Below are positions 6,651 through 15,176 of a stretch of DNA of 22,856 nt, piece after piece. A program made the position numbers and the translations under genes. The stretch's first letter is position 1. Each line of letters opens with the position of its first letter. The DNA is taken from contig CAJKQZ010000017.1 in the NCBI GenBank assembly GCA_905202115.1, positions 1 to 22,856 of the forward strand. The letters are read 5' to 3'. The notes under the pieces were generated by a model. That model saw nothing but the letters and a program-made list of their open reading frames with translations, did not search any database and had not been told where the DNA came from. The DNA is from an uncultured Prevotellaceae bacterium (lineage in GTDB: Bacteria; Bacteroidota; Bacteroidia; Bacteroidales; Bacteroidaceae).

Positions 6651-9458
6651 ATGATGTTTATGAAAAAAATTGCGGCGGCATTCGTGCTGTGTGCGGTGGG
6701 AACAATCGCGGCAACTGCACAGGAAGTCGTCGGAAAGGTGGTTGACCAGAAAACGAAAGAGCCGCTCATCGGTGCTTATGTTACGATAGCAGGTACGGAC
6801 AAGTTTGCAATTACCGATGTCGCCGGAGTTTTCGGCATAGCAGGCCTTGCAGTCGACACCTGCACGCTCAACGTAAGGTTTATATCCTATAAGTCTGTAA
6901 GCCTGGTAGGCGTGAAGCCTGTGAAGCGCACTGGTGCAAGCGATACGTTGGTTGTGGAACTGGCTACCGATGACCAGAAACTTCGCGGTGCGTCGGTAAC
7001 TGGCGTGAGAAAGAAAGACACCGAAACGGCAATGGTGCAGCAAATGAAGAGCGAGCAGGCGATAGTGAGCAATATCTCGGCCCAGGAAATAAAGCGCACG
7101 CAGGATTCGAACGCCGGAGAGGTGGTGAGGCGGGTGCCTGGAGTGAGCCTTATCGAAGATAAGTTCGTAATGGTGCGCGGCCTTTCGCAACGTTATAACA
7201 ATGTATGGATAAACGGCGGAGCCGTACCGAGTTCCGAGGCTGATTCGAGAGCTTTCTCGTTCGACATAATCCCGAGCTCGCAAATGGATAATCTCGTCAT
7301 CGTCAAGACACCCGTTTCGGAATATCCCGCAGACTATTCGGGTGGATTCATAATGATAAACACCAAAGACATACCCGAGGAAAACTCTTTCGAAGTGTCG
7401 CTCGGAAGTAACTGGAACGACGCAACGCATTTCTCGGATTTTAAATACAACAAGGGTTCGGACACCGACTTCTTGGGATTTGACGGCGGTTTGCGCAGTT
7501 TGGACGGCGGAATCGGGGCGAAACTGAAAAGTTTTGACGGAGATAAAACGAGTCTTCTGGGAAATGGGCTGAACAACGACTGGCACGTGAAAAACATGAC
7601 GCCTTTTGCCGATTTGAAACTCTCGGCCAACTGGAACCGCCGCTTTGTGTTCGACGGCTATAAGCTCGGCATGATTGCCGCCGTGAACTATACGAACGAG
7701 TACCGCACATACGATAATATGCAGAACAATCTTTTCGGAGTGTATGACGCACATAACGACCGTTCGAACTATCTGCGTTATTCGGTGGACGATCAATATA
7801 ATCACAATGTGCGGCTCGGTGCCATGTTCAACGTTACCTTTTTTTCGCGGAATTCGAAAAACAAGTACCAGTTCAAGAATATTTTCAATCAGCTCGGAAA
7901 TTCACGTTACACGTGGAGAGAAAGCGTTTCGGCTCAGTCGAATTATGAAAAATCGGCCGAATACTATTATCGCAGCCGCACCACTTACAACGGGCAGCTT
8001 GCAGGAAAACACACGTTCGATAAAGACATTATGAACTGGAACTTAGGTTATGCCTACGCCAACCGGCATTTGCCCGACCGCAGAAGGTATCTTGTGGACG
8101 ATGCCCTGGAAAGCGGTGTGTATGCCCTTACCAAAGGCAACGATGTCTCGCGCGAATGGACACAGCTCGATGAACATGTCGTTTCGGCCGACGTAAATGA
8201 CGAGCATCGTTTTTCTTTCGGTTCATGGCAGCCCAAACTCAAGGCCGGAGCCTACGGAGAATACAGAACACGTAAGTATAAAACGCGCGAGTTTATATAT
8301 GCGTGGAATACGGCTTCAAATATCTTGCCCGCCGGATTCCGGCAAATGGACATGACAGAGCTGCTGAGCAACGGGGAGTACTTCGGTTATGACCGCCTGT
8401 ACCTGCTGGAGCAGATGAACATGCGGAACGATTATCGCGGAAACAATCTTCTCGGGGCCGGATACCTTGCGGCAACGCTACCGTTAGGAAAGTTCGACGT
8501 TTATGCAGGACTTCGTTTCGAGCACAACGATATGGAACTGATTTCGAACACCCGCGACGACGAGCGTAGCGAATCGAGCCGCCACTATCGCAGCGATGAT
8601 TTGTTTCCCTCGCTCAATTCCACTTACAGGTTCAACGAAAAGCACCAGGTGCGTCTGAGTTACGGGCGAACGGTGAACCGTCCGGAATTCCGCGAAGTGT
8701 CTTCGTCGGTTTATTACGATTTCGATCTCGCATCGAGTGTGCAGGGAAACACAGAGCTCCGCAACTGTTACATCGACAACATAGACATGCGCTACGAGTT
8801 CTATCCCTCGCGCGGCGAAATGGTGTCGCTCGCGGCATTCTACAAGCACTTCGATTCGCCTATAGAGTGGACTTACACCGTGTCGGGCGGAACCGATTTG
8901 ATTTATTCCTACAAAAATGCAAGGTCGGCTGACAATTACGGCCTTGAGCTCGACATTCGCAAAGATCTTTCTTTCGTAGGGTTGCGCGGCTTCTCATGGT
9001 CGTTCAACGGAGCACTTATAAAAAGCCGTGTAAAGTTCGACGCGGGAGCGAAAGAAAAGAACCGCCCCATGCAAGGGCAATCGCCGTACCTTATAAACAC
9101 CGGAATTTTCTATAAGAACGAGCGGTTTAAGCTCAATGCCTCGCTGCTGTATAACCGGATAGGAAAGAGAATTATAGGTGTGGGGCGTTCGGAGGGCACC
9201 ACGGGGAGCGATGAAAACGCACGTATTCCCGATTCATACGAAATGCCGCGGAACACTATCGACCTTTCCGTATCGAAAAACTTCGGAAAGCATTGGGAGG
9301 TAAGAATGAACATACGTGACCTGCTCGCCGAAAAAGTTTGCTATAAGCAGTTTGCAGACGTCGTTTATAATGACGGAACTAAGCGCGAGGTGGAGCAGAT
9401 AACCCGCAGTTACAAGCCAGGGCGGAATGTTGCGGTTTATGCAACTTACAAGTTCTGA
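6651..9458 (+). CDS. TonB-dependent outer membrane receptor with carboxypeptidase-like N-terminal domain
   Basis: A 935-residue outer membrane receptor. A signal peptide (basic KK, a hydrophobic core, then ATAQ) ends near residue 24. A carboxypeptidase-regulatory-like beta-sandwich follows at about 26-107, opening with VVGKVVDQKTKEPLIGAYV. The plug domain is at about 140-255 (NAGEVVRRVPGVSLIEDKFV, then VRGLSQRYNNVWING). The remainder is the beta-barrel, ending in the aromatic GRNVAVYATYKF as outer membrane proteins usually do. It would take up a large or scarce ligand, using energy passed by TonB-ExbBD. Start codons at 6651, 6654 and 6660 are all possible; the one at 6660 gives the most typical signal peptide. 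No SusD partner is encoded next to it. The next gene on the same strand is a beta-rich lipoprotein, probably its partner. The substrate is unknown. Confidence 0.93.
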   Translation: MMFMKKIAAAFVLCAVGTIAATAQEVVGKVVDQKTKEPLIGAYVTIAGTDKFAITDVAGVFGIAGLAVDTCTLNVRFISYKSVSLVGVKPVKRTGASDTLVVELATDDQKLRGASVTGVRKKDTETAMVQQMKSEQAIVSNISAQEIKRTQDSNAGEVVRRVPGVSLIEDKFVMVRGLSQRYNNVWINGGAVPSSEADSRAFSFDIIPSSQMDNLVIVKTPVSEYPADYSGGFIMINTKDIPEENSFEVSLGSNWNDATHFSDFKYNKGSDTDFLGFDGGLRSLDGGIGAKLKSFDGDKTSLLGNGLNNDWHVKNMTPFADLKLSANWNRRFVFDGYKLGMIAAVNYTNEYRTYDNMQNNLFGVYDAHNDRSNYLRYSVDDQYNHNVRLGAMFNVTFFSRNSKNKYQFKNIFNQLGNSRYTWRESVSAQSNYEKSAEYYYRSRTTYNGQLAGKHTFDKDIMNWNLGYAYANRHLPDRRRYLVDDALESGVYALTKGNDVSREWTQLDEHVVSADVNDEHRFSFGSWQPKLKAGAYGEYRTRKYKTREFIYAWNTASNILPAGFRQMDMTELLSNGEYFGYDRLYLLEQMNMRNDYRGNNLLGAGYLAATLPLGKFDVYAGLRFEHNDMELISNTRDDERSESSRHYRSDDLFPSLNSTYRFNEKHQVRLSYGRTVNRPEFREVSSSVYYDFDLASSVQGNTELRNCYIDNIDMRYEFYPSRGEMVSLAAFYKHFDSPIEWTYTVSGGTDLIYSYKNARSADNYGLELDIRKDLSFVGLRGFSWSFNGALIKSRVKFDAGAKEKNRPMQGQSPYLINTGIFYKNERFKLNASLLYNRIGKRIIGVGRSEGTTGSDENARIPDSYEMPRNTIDLSVSKNFGKHWEVRMNIRDLLAEKVCYKQFADVVYNDGTKREVEQITRSYKPGRNVAVYATYKF

Positions 9459-9590
9459 GTTGGGGGATAATGGAAGTCTGGCGGAAAACTCGGCAATGAA
9501 AATAGGTGGTGTGATATGCGAAAATTAAATGATTATTCACTGTTTTTCACACATGGCAACGAATGTAAAAAACCTCTTCCCGCACGTAGG

Positions 9591-9657
9591 AAAAATTATC
9601 TCTGACATATTTTGAATTATCTCAGATGTATTTTAAAATATCTCAGACATATTTTTG
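9591..9657. repeat. Intergenic palindromic 21-bp array, copy R3 (three units)
   Basis: Cores TATCTCTGACATA (9597-9609), TATCTCAGATGTA (9618-9630) and TATCTCAGACATA (9639-9651) keep the 21-bp period. None is a perfect palindrome, so this copy looks more worn. TTCCCGC lies upstream at 9577-9583. The array is in the 360-bp gap between the TonB receptor and the lipoprotein, both on the plus strand. Confidence 0.93.
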
Positions 9658-9774
9658 GCCGCGTCGGTAAAGGGCTCGGAAAGGTAGGAAACGAATATTC
9701 TGAAAAAGTTAAGGAGTGTGAAAATGTGCGGCGCGCAAAAATTCAGAATAAATATATCTAAACTAATAATAACG

Positions 9775-9794
9775 GCGTATTACGAAGCATACGC
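9775..9794 (+). promoter_or_regulatory. Short hairpin in the leader of the lipoprotein gene
   Basis: GCGTAT and ATACGC form a 6-bp perfect inverted repeat around an 8-nt loop, ending 24 bp before the lipoprotein start at 9819. I see no TAnnTTTG promoter in the 360-bp gap, so the lipoprotein may be read from the receptor promoter or from a different kind of promoter. The hairpin could be a leader structure or an operator; there is no further support. Confidence 0.25.
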
Positions 9795-9818
9795 TTTAAA
9801 TCAAACAAACAAAAAAAG

Positions 9819-11333
9819 ATGAACAAGAAAATGATTATCGGATGCATGAGCATCCTGCTACAGGCATTCGCAATGGTAAGTTGCAGCGACGACAACGGAG
9901 GTAACAACGAAAAAGGCGATTATGTGTGGACAACTGACGGCGGCCTGAAGGCCTGCGACCATCTGCTTTTCACCGCAGGCAAGGAAGACGCGGCAGGCAA
10001 GGAGATAGGCAACGGCGACCAGGAATTCGTGTTCAAGGGAAAGCAAACTCTGAAGAAAGGTACCTATCTTCTTAAAGGTTGGGTGTATGTGACCGACGGA
10101 GCGGTATTGACCATAGAGCCGGGTACTGTGATAAAAGGCGACAAGAATACGAAAGCGGCGCTCATCGTAGAGCGCGGCGGGAAACTCTATGCCCAGGGAA
10201 CGGCAACGGAACCTATCGTATTCACTTCGGCACAGGCTAAGGGCAGTCGCCGTCCTGGCGACTGGGGCGGAGTTATACTCTGCGGCAAGGCCGTGAACAA
10301 CCAAAACGAAATGCAGATAGAGGGCGGCCCGCGCACGAAGCACGGCGGCAGCAACAATACCGACAACTCGGGTGTGCTTAGCTATGTGCGAATAGAGTTT
10401 GCCGGATATCCTTTCCAGACCGACAAGGAAATCAACGGCCTGACGTTTGGTTCGGTGGGCAGCGGCACGCAAGTAGACCACATCCAGGTTTCGTATTCAA
10501 ACGACGACTCGTTCGAATGGTTCGGCGGCACGGTCGACGCAAAATACCTTATTTCTTACAAGGGCTGGGACGATGATTTCGATACAGACAACGGATTCTC
10601 CGGCCGCGTGCAGTTCGGTCTTGCTGTTCGCGACCCGAAAATAGCCGACCAGTCGCAGAGTAACGGCTTCGAAAGCGACAACTGCGCCGATGGTGCGGCG
10701 GTATCACCCTACACCACGGCCATATTCTCGAATATCACGTTCGTGGGGCCGAAACTCGACCCCTCTTTTGTCAATACTGACGCTTATATTACCGGTGGAA
10801 CCATGAACCCCAACAACGGCTCTGCGCTTGGAAAATTCCAGGCTGCAATGCAGATTCGCCGCAACAGCCGCCTGAGCTGTCATAACAGTATTGCTATCGG
10901 ATTCCCCATAGGATTGATTTTAGACAACGAGAAAGGAAACACCCAGGGAGCGGCTACGAGCGGTATGCTCAAGCTGCAGAACATCTGGTTTGCCGGCATG
11001 GAAGCAACCGGAACCGACGCGAACAAAGTGTATGAGGATTATCTCGTGACGGGGTATGCCGATTCGAAACCGGTGCTCGACAGGACACAGCGGTCGTTCT
11101 CTTCTACGTTTTTTCTCGCGCAGAACGGAAACAAGGCATATCAGAACATTTCCGACCTCGGCATGAACAGCGACGGATATACTCCGCAAACCGGAAGCGC
11201 TGTGCTCAACGCGGCTTCGTTTGCCGGCTTAGACGCGTGGTTCACCAACGTAAGCTATATAGGAGCGTTCGGTGCGGGCGACAACTGGGCCGACGGCTGG
11301 ACGAACTTCGACCCCGAGAACACGGATTATTGA
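9819..11333 (+). CDS. Beta-rich outer membrane lipoprotein, probable partner of the TonB receptor
   Basis: A 504-residue lipoprotein. The signal peptide ends at MVSC with Cys22 as the acylation site, followed by an acidic SDDNGG tether, which in Bacteroidetes often accompanies surface export. From about residue 55 on it has many short strands with turns, for example YLLKGWVYVTDGAVLTIEPG, LIVERGGKLYAQGTATEP and DWGGVILCGKA. This pattern suggests a right-handed beta-helix. Proteins with this DWGGV-type block are widespread in Bacteroidetes and usually lie beside a TonB-dependent receptor, but I do not know a proven function. Several Asp-rich loops (NDDSFEWFGG, GWDDDFDTDNG) could bind a metal ion or a ligand. 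It follows the TonB receptor on the same strand after 360 bp and is followed by a terminator at 11410. Confidence 0.8.
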   Translation: MNKKMIIGCMSILLQAFAMVSCSDDNGGNNEKGDYVWTTDGGLKACDHLLFTAGKEDAAGKEIGNGDQEFVFKGKQTLKKGTYLLKGWVYVTDGAVLTIEPGTVIKGDKNTKAALIVERGGKLYAQGTATEPIVFTSAQAKGSRRPGDWGGVILCGKAVNNQNEMQIEGGPRTKHGGSNNTDNSGVLSYVRIEFAGYPFQTDKEINGLTFGSVGSGTQVDHIQVSYSNDDSFEWFGGTVDAKYLISYKGWDDDFDTDNGFSGRVQFGLAVRDPKIADQSQSNGFESDNCADGAAVSPYTTAIFSNITFVGPKLDPSFVNTDAYITGGTMNPNNGSALGKFQAAMQIRRNSRLSCHNSIAIGFPIGLILDNEKGNTQGAATSGMLKLQNIWFAGMEATGTDANKVYEDYLVTGYADSKPVLDRTQRSFSSTFFLAQNGNKAYQNISDLGMNSDGYTPQTGSAVLNAASFAGLDAWFTNVSYIGAFGAGDNWADGWTNFDPENTDY

Positions 11334-11409
11334 TTTTAAGAGCCGAAGAAGCATAAACGATATTCTTTAGGCGGAAATTTGAGCGATAGCAGATTTTCGC
11401 GAGAAAGTA

Positions 11410-11443
11410 AAATTCGGATTCCTTTGCGGGAGTCCGAATTTTT
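11410..11443 (+). terminator. Rho-independent-like terminator after the lipoprotein gene
   Basis: ATTCGGA and TCCGAAT pair, extended inward by TTCC against GGGA, and the stem is followed by a T run. It lies 77 bp after the lipoprotein stop codon and points in the direction of that gene. Confidence 0.7.
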
Positions 11444-11506
11444 CCGCATTGTTCCGCTTTCCGAAATACCGTTGCGCGTAACTTTTAAAAGGCTTTCCGG
11501 AGGAAA

Positions 11507-11597
11507 TAAAAATTATGTCTGACATATTTTAAAATATCTCAGACATAATTTAAAATATGTCCGATGTATTTTTAATTATCTCCGATGTGTTTTTTTC
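11507..11597. repeat. Intergenic palindromic 21-bp array, copy R4 (four units)
   Basis: Cores TATGTCTGACATA (11514-11526), TATCTCAGACATA (11535-11547), TATGTCCGATGTA (11556-11568) and TATCTCCGATGTG (11577-11589) keep the 21-bp period. This is the only array with a recognisable fourth unit, and the units decay from left to right. It lies in the 526-bp convergent gap between the lipoprotein and nrdG. The rest of that gap holds the two terminators and nothing else I recognise. Confidence 0.93.
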
Positions 11598-11740
11598 TGC
11601 CCGAAACACGGGGCTTGCAAAGGCGCGCACTCTGGCTTTCGTTTCATATGTGTGATTTTGCAATAACGATGTGAGAGATATTTATCTTATGAATAGGGTG
11701 CGACTATCCGTAGGGTACGCTTCCTTTCGACGTGGCAGTT

Positions 11741-11775
11741 AAAAAAACTCCGCACGTAACGAATGCCGTGCGGAG
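11741..11775 (-). terminator. Rho-independent terminator of nrdDG
   Basis: CTCCGCACG (11748-11756) and CGTGCGGAG (11767-11775) form a perfect 9-bp stem. On the minus strand the stem is followed by seven T residues. It lies about 85 bp beyond the nrdG stop. Confidence 0.88.
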
Positions 11776-11859
11776 GTGGAATAGTATGAAAAACAATTAA
11801 TCTTCAGTTTTCGTGGGTCTGGTCGTAAGCCTGTGCGGAATGGTCGGAATGTGCAGCCT

Positions 11860-12330
11860 TTATCGTTTCCAGAAACGCGACGTGATGTCTTCTCGGGAAC
11901 CGTCGGCCTTTATTTTGTAGAGCCTCTGGTTCGTGGTGCACTTGTTGAGCGGTCCGCATTCGGGCCTGTATTGTCCTATCTTCACATAGTCGAACGCTTC
12001 GGGCTCGAAATTCTCCGGAAAGTCGTTCCTGCCCGAATACCACGCCGTGGCGAGTTTTCCGGCATAGCGTTTCTTTATGTATTTCGCAAGGTGGGCCACT
12101 TCTTTCGGGTCGTTGTCGCCGCCCATGAAGCTGACACATGTGATTTCGCCTGCAAGAGGAGCCGCCATGTCGTCGAGAGCCTTTTCGTCGAGCACATTGC
12201 CCCTGTCTTCGCGCAGGTAGGGGCTGTGGCAGCCCTTGCAGCGGTTGGGACAGAGCGACAGGTTTACGGCAAGCGTCACTTCGTCGGGAATTTCCTGGAA
12301 TACGATGTCGTAGCCTACGTATTTAAGCAT
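11860..12330 (-). CDS. nrdG: Anaerobic ribonucleotide reductase activating protein (radical SAM)
   Basis: A 156-residue radical SAM enzyme of the usual NrdG size. The cluster motif CPNRCKGC gives Cys27, Cys31 and Cys34 (CX3CX2C) for the 4Fe-4S cluster, and SFMGGDNDP at about 68-76 is the SAM-binding glycine motif. It reductively cleaves S-adenosylmethionine and places the glycyl radical on NrdD, so it works only without oxygen. The start overlaps the end of nrdD by 8 bp, which indicates translational coupling. A strong terminator follows. No frame damage or missing key residue is seen. Confidence 0.96.
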   Translation of the reverse strand: MLKYVGYDIVFQEIPDEVTLAVNLSLCPNRCKGCHSPYLREDRGNVLDEKALDDMAAPLAGEITCVSFMGGDNDPKEVAHLAKYIKKRYAGKLATAWYSGRNDFPENFEPEAFDYVKIGQYRPECGPLNKCTTNQRLYKIKADGSREDITSRFWKR

Positions 12331-14452
12331 TCTTTTCTGCCTTGACAGGCTCTGGAGCCTGGTTTGCCGCGTCGTAAAAACGGCGTGCGGCCTCTTTCTG
12401 ACGGTCTTGAGAGAAATTCGATACGCGCTTGAGATAACCGATTACGCGGGTGAGGTAGTCGATGTTGCTGCTGTGGCACTCGGGACACTCCTTGAGGTAG
12501 CGTTTGTCGATGTGGCCGCAGTCGTTGCAAAGCGTGTTGGGCACATTGAACGTGAAATAGTTGCAGCCTTCTATGGCGGCCACGCGGAGAAGCTGGCGGT
12601 ATTGGCGCTTGCTCAGGTGCTCGTCGAGATTCATGTGGAGCGCGGAGCCGCCGGTGAGGTGCTCGATGTATTTGCGGCCGTGCAGGCGGAATTTCTCGAG
12701 TATGTGGGTGTTCGTGTCCTCTACAATGTAGAAATAACTGTTGTAGCAGTCGCGCGGAACATAGTAGCCGTCCTCGCGGTCCCAGCGGGCGTGTTTTACA
12801 CCAACGTTTTCGGCGGGAATCATTTCGCAGTTGAAGAGAACATCTTTGGTGCGGTATTTTTTGTTGTAGTATTCCACCGTCTCGAGAATCCCCTGAACGA
12901 AATTCAGATACTCTTCGTTGTCGGAAATGGTTAATCCGAGCGACTCGGCGGCCTCGACCATACCGTTTACTCCCACGGTGAGATACTGGCGCGCGATGTT
13001 TATGTAGCCCGAATCGAAAAGCGGGAGCATTCCGCGGCGCTGCAAATCCTTTAGGTTTTCATTGTATGCCAGCTGTACCTTGTGGATGAGATCTATTACG
13101 TCGGCCACGAAATCAAGATAGGGTTTTCCCTGGCGGGTGGCCTCCTGGACGCAACGGTTAAGGTTTATTGTGAGTACGCTCTTCGAACCCGTCGAAACAC
13201 CTCCGGCGCCGAGCGTGTAGCTGAAGCCGTTGTCCTGGATTTCGTTGCGAAGACGGCAGCAGGAAGCCAGCGAGTCGGCGTTGTCGCTCATGTAGGTGAA
13301 GAAGGAATGGCCTTCGGAATACATTTCGGCGGTGAAATCGGCGTATTCCTTGTCCATTACGTCGCCGTCTTTGGTAAGTAGCGCCATTGTCTCGACAGGG
13401 AAAGTAAGAACTGTCTTGGTGCGTTCCTTGTTGAACCATTTCATGAAACGTTTCTGGAGCCAGTTTACGGCGTTCCAGTCGGGCTGTGAGCCGTCGGGGT
13501 AGTGGAACTCTCCGAATATGCTTTCAAAATAGTAACGGTCGTAATAGGAAATGTTCCAGAAGACAGCCTGGAAGTTACGTGCTCCGGTGGGCTGGTTTAT
13601 CGAGTATACCACCTGTTCGAAGCAGTCGGTAATCACTTTGTCGAGCGTGCGGTGGCGCTGCGAAAGGTCTACAACTTCGTCGGCGCGCTTGTAGAAATCC
13701 TCGCCGTATTCGAGGGCGATGAAGTAAGCCATATACATCAGGAATTCGGGCGTGGCGCACGCACCGCTCAGCATGCTCGATACGATGAATACCATGTTGA
13801 TGAATCCTCCGCAGAACGATTTGAGGTTTGTGGGGCGGGTAGAGTTTCCGCCTATGCTTTTTGTGCCGTCGAGTAGCCAGGGATACATCGTTATGCTGGC
13901 GCAGTAGTTTGCGAGGCAGGTTTCGTCGTTCTTGTATATGAAGTGGTGTTCGAGCATGTAGAGATAGCGGTCGGCGAGTTCCTTGCCGTACATATCTTTA
14001 ATGCGGTCGCAGAGCAGACGCCGGTTAAGGCGTATGAAGTTCGACTTGGGAAGCTCGCCTATAAGCGTTGCTATGTTCTTGTTCTCGACATTGGCGTTCG
14101 CGTCGTATTTGCTTCCCGAGGCGGGGTTGGAGGCGTTGCAGTAGTCGATGAGGAATCTTAGCTTATCGCGCACTTCGCGGTCTTCGAAGTGGCGCTGGCG
14201 GTAGAGCATGTACGATTTTGCGGCTTTGTAGTGCTTTTCGGCCATGAGTGCTACTTCCACCTGGTTCTGTATGTCCTCGACGCTCATGCCGTTGCAGAAT
14301 TTCAGATGATCGAGTACGCGCTGCACGTCGTCTGCGCGTACAGGGGTGTTCACCGAGGCGAAAGCTTTCAGTATGGCGCTTTTTATTTTCTCGAGCGAGA
14401 AGCTTTCGGCTTTTCCGTCTCGCTTGGTGATTAAGAAGTTGTCGTAGCTCAT
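12323..14452 (-). CDS. nrdD: Anaerobic ribonucleoside-triphosphate reductase, class III
   Basis: A 709-residue glycyl radical enzyme that reduces ribonucleoside triphosphates to dNTPs under anaerobic conditions, with formate as the usual reductant. Residues about 5-95 form an ATP-cone for allosteric control (ITKRDGKAESFSLEKIKSAI). The large catalytic barrel follows. Near the C-terminus Cys642, Cys645, Cys656 and Cys659 form the structural zinc site (CNDC and CPEC), and the radical glycine is Gly672 in RVIGYLKR. It is co-transcribed with nrdG, which overlaps it by 8 bp. The region upstream is unusually long and repeat-rich, with two promoter-like elements and candidate operator repeats, which suggests tight control by oxygen or dNTP demand. 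That control is inferred. Confidence 0.97.
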   Translation of the reverse strand: MSYDNFLITKRDGKAESFSLEKIKSAILKAFASVNTPVRADDVQRVLDHLKFCNGMSVEDIQNQVEVALMAEKHYKAAKSYMLYRQRHFEDREVRDKLRFLIDYCNASNPASGSKYDANANVENKNIATLIGELPKSNFIRLNRRLLCDRIKDMYGKELADRYLYMLEHHFIYKNDETCLANYCASITMYPWLLDGTKSIGGNSTRPTNLKSFCGGFINMVFIVSSMLSGACATPEFLMYMAYFIALEYGEDFYKRADEVVDLSQRHRTLDKVITDCFEQVVYSINQPTGARNFQAVFWNISYYDRYYFESIFGEFHYPDGSQPDWNAVNWLQKRFMKWFNKERTKTVLTFPVETMALLTKDGDVMDKEYADFTAEMYSEGHSFFTYMSDNADSLASCCRLRNEIQDNGFSYTLGAGGVSTGSKSVLTINLNRCVQEATRQGKPYLDFVADVIDLIHKVQLAYNENLKDLQRRGMLPLFDSGYINIARQYLTVGVNGMVEAAESLGLTISDNEEYLNFVQGILETVEYYNKKYRTKDVLFNCEMIPAENVGVKHARWDREDGYYVPRDCYNSYFYIVEDTNTHILEKFRLHGRKYIEHLTGGSALHMNLDEHLSKRQYRQLLRVAAIEGCNYFTFNVPNTLCNDCGHIDKRYLKECPECHSSNIDYLTRVIGYLKRVSNFSQDRQKEAARRFYDAANQAPEPVKAEKNA

Positions 14453-14665
14453 AAATTTTATTTTTATTATTTCTTTTATCTCTTAGGTTCCCCGTTTTAT
14501 AAGATTATCTTTTGCGGGGCAACCGGCGGTTTTTATGATTTACCGTATCTTGAAAGGAAAAGGTTGCGTGCTGGATTTAGACTTGAATATCTCTGCCTTT
14601 CAGTGGATTGCGTTCTTGGTTTGAGTCTCTCTCGTAATGTTGGCGGCTGATTCTTTTTCAGTTTG

Positions 14666-14673
14666 CAAAGATA
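14666..14673 (-). promoter_or_regulatory. Proximal candidate promoter of nrdDG
   Basis: The minus strand reads TATCTTTG, which matches TAnnTTTG. It would give a leader of about 205 nt before nrdD. Inside that leader CCCCG and CGGGG could pair just ahead of the gene (within about 14485-14520), and AACC GCC GGTT forms a small hairpin. I recognise no known riboswitch there. No TTTG element lies at the expected distance. Confidence 0.4.
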
Positions 14674-14705
14674 TGTTTTTAAATAATACGGGACGCTGCG
14701 GAAGC

Positions 14706-14809
14706 AATATTATTTTCCGTTTTGGAAAACTTTTTTATTTTCAGGAATGAAAAAGTTTTCTGAAATGGAAAACTTTTAAGTTGAAAAATATAATATTATT
14801 TTCCGTTTT
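14706..14809. promoter_or_regulatory. Cluster of repeats upstream of nrdD, candidate operators
   Basis: An 18-bp sequence, AATATTATTTTCCGTTTT, occurs twice without a mismatch (14706-14723 and 14792-14809). Between the copies lie GGAAAACTTTT (14724-14734), AAAAGTTTTC (14751-14760) and GGAAAACTTTT (14767-14777). The last two form a 10-bp inverted repeat around a 7-nt spacer. The cluster sits just upstream of the proximal promoter and downstream of the distal one, where a regulator would act. It does not look like the known NrdR or FNR boxes. Confidence 0.45.
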
Positions 14810-14838
14810 ATTGTGTTCCTGCTTGTTATCCGGTATTG

Positions 14839-14846
14839 CAAAGTTA
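14839..14846 (-). promoter_or_regulatory. Distal candidate promoter of nrdDG
   Basis: The minus strand reads TAACTTTG, which matches TAnnTTTG. A TTTG lies 24 nt further upstream, slightly longer than the usual spacing. Transcripts from here would run through the repeat cluster at 14706-14809 and have a leader of about 380 nt. Confidence 0.4.
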
Positions 14847-15014
14847 GTTGTTTTATTTGTTCGCCTGCTGCAAACAGAGTTAAATATTTCAGAAAAAACA
14901 GGGATGTGTATAAACGCATGATTATGTGTCGTTTTTGAATTTTCATTGCATGGAGAACGGGAAATAACGTAACGGATAAATTCGCAGGGCGAAAACCGAC
15001 GTTTTTTTTGCCTG

Positions 15015-15041
15015 CCTGACATTTTGTCAGGTCGTTTTTTT
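15015..15041 (+). terminator. Hairpin with T run left of array R5, terminator-like
   Basis: CCTGACA and TGTCAGG form a perfect 7-bp stem with a TTT loop, followed by TCG and a T run on the plus strand. It looks like a terminator, yet no plus-strand gene lies upstream. It may end an unseen short transcript, or be a protein-binding dyad. The same TGACA-3 nt-TGTCA core occurs again at 15179-15193. Confidence 0.45.
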
Positions 15042-15062
15042 CATGCCGGTAAAAAGAGCCTG

Positions 15063-15130
15063 AAAAATTATCTCAGACATATTTTAAAATATCTCAGAGA
15101 TAATTCAAAATATGTCTGAGATAATTTTTT
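15063..15130. repeat. Intergenic palindromic 21-bp array, copy R5 (three units)
   Basis: Cores TATCTCAGACATA (15069-15081), TATCTCAGAGATA (15090-15102) and TATGTCTGAGATA (15111-15123) lie on an exact 21-bp period. The outer two are reverse complements of each other and the middle one is palindromic, so the whole array is close to a 67-bp palindrome about 15096. GCGGGAA follows at 15137-15143. It lies between nrdD and pckA, which are both on the minus strand. Confidence 0.95.
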
Positions 15131-15176
15131 CTACAAGCGGGAAGTGTTTTTCTTCGTGCCGGCGGGAGGTGCGGGC

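Noticed and set aside
6486..7805. A 439-residue open frame on the minus strand
   Set aside because: It lies opposite the TonB receptor, is rich in His, Cys and Arg without domains, and begins within the receptor coding sequence.
14453..14660. A riboswitch in the nrdD leader
   Set aside because: I looked for a B12-box and other known conserved cores and saw none; only short simple hairpins are present.
14741..15022. A 93-residue open frame upstream of nrdD
   Set aside because: It is AT-rich without a recognisable domain and runs through the repeat cluster and promoter elements.
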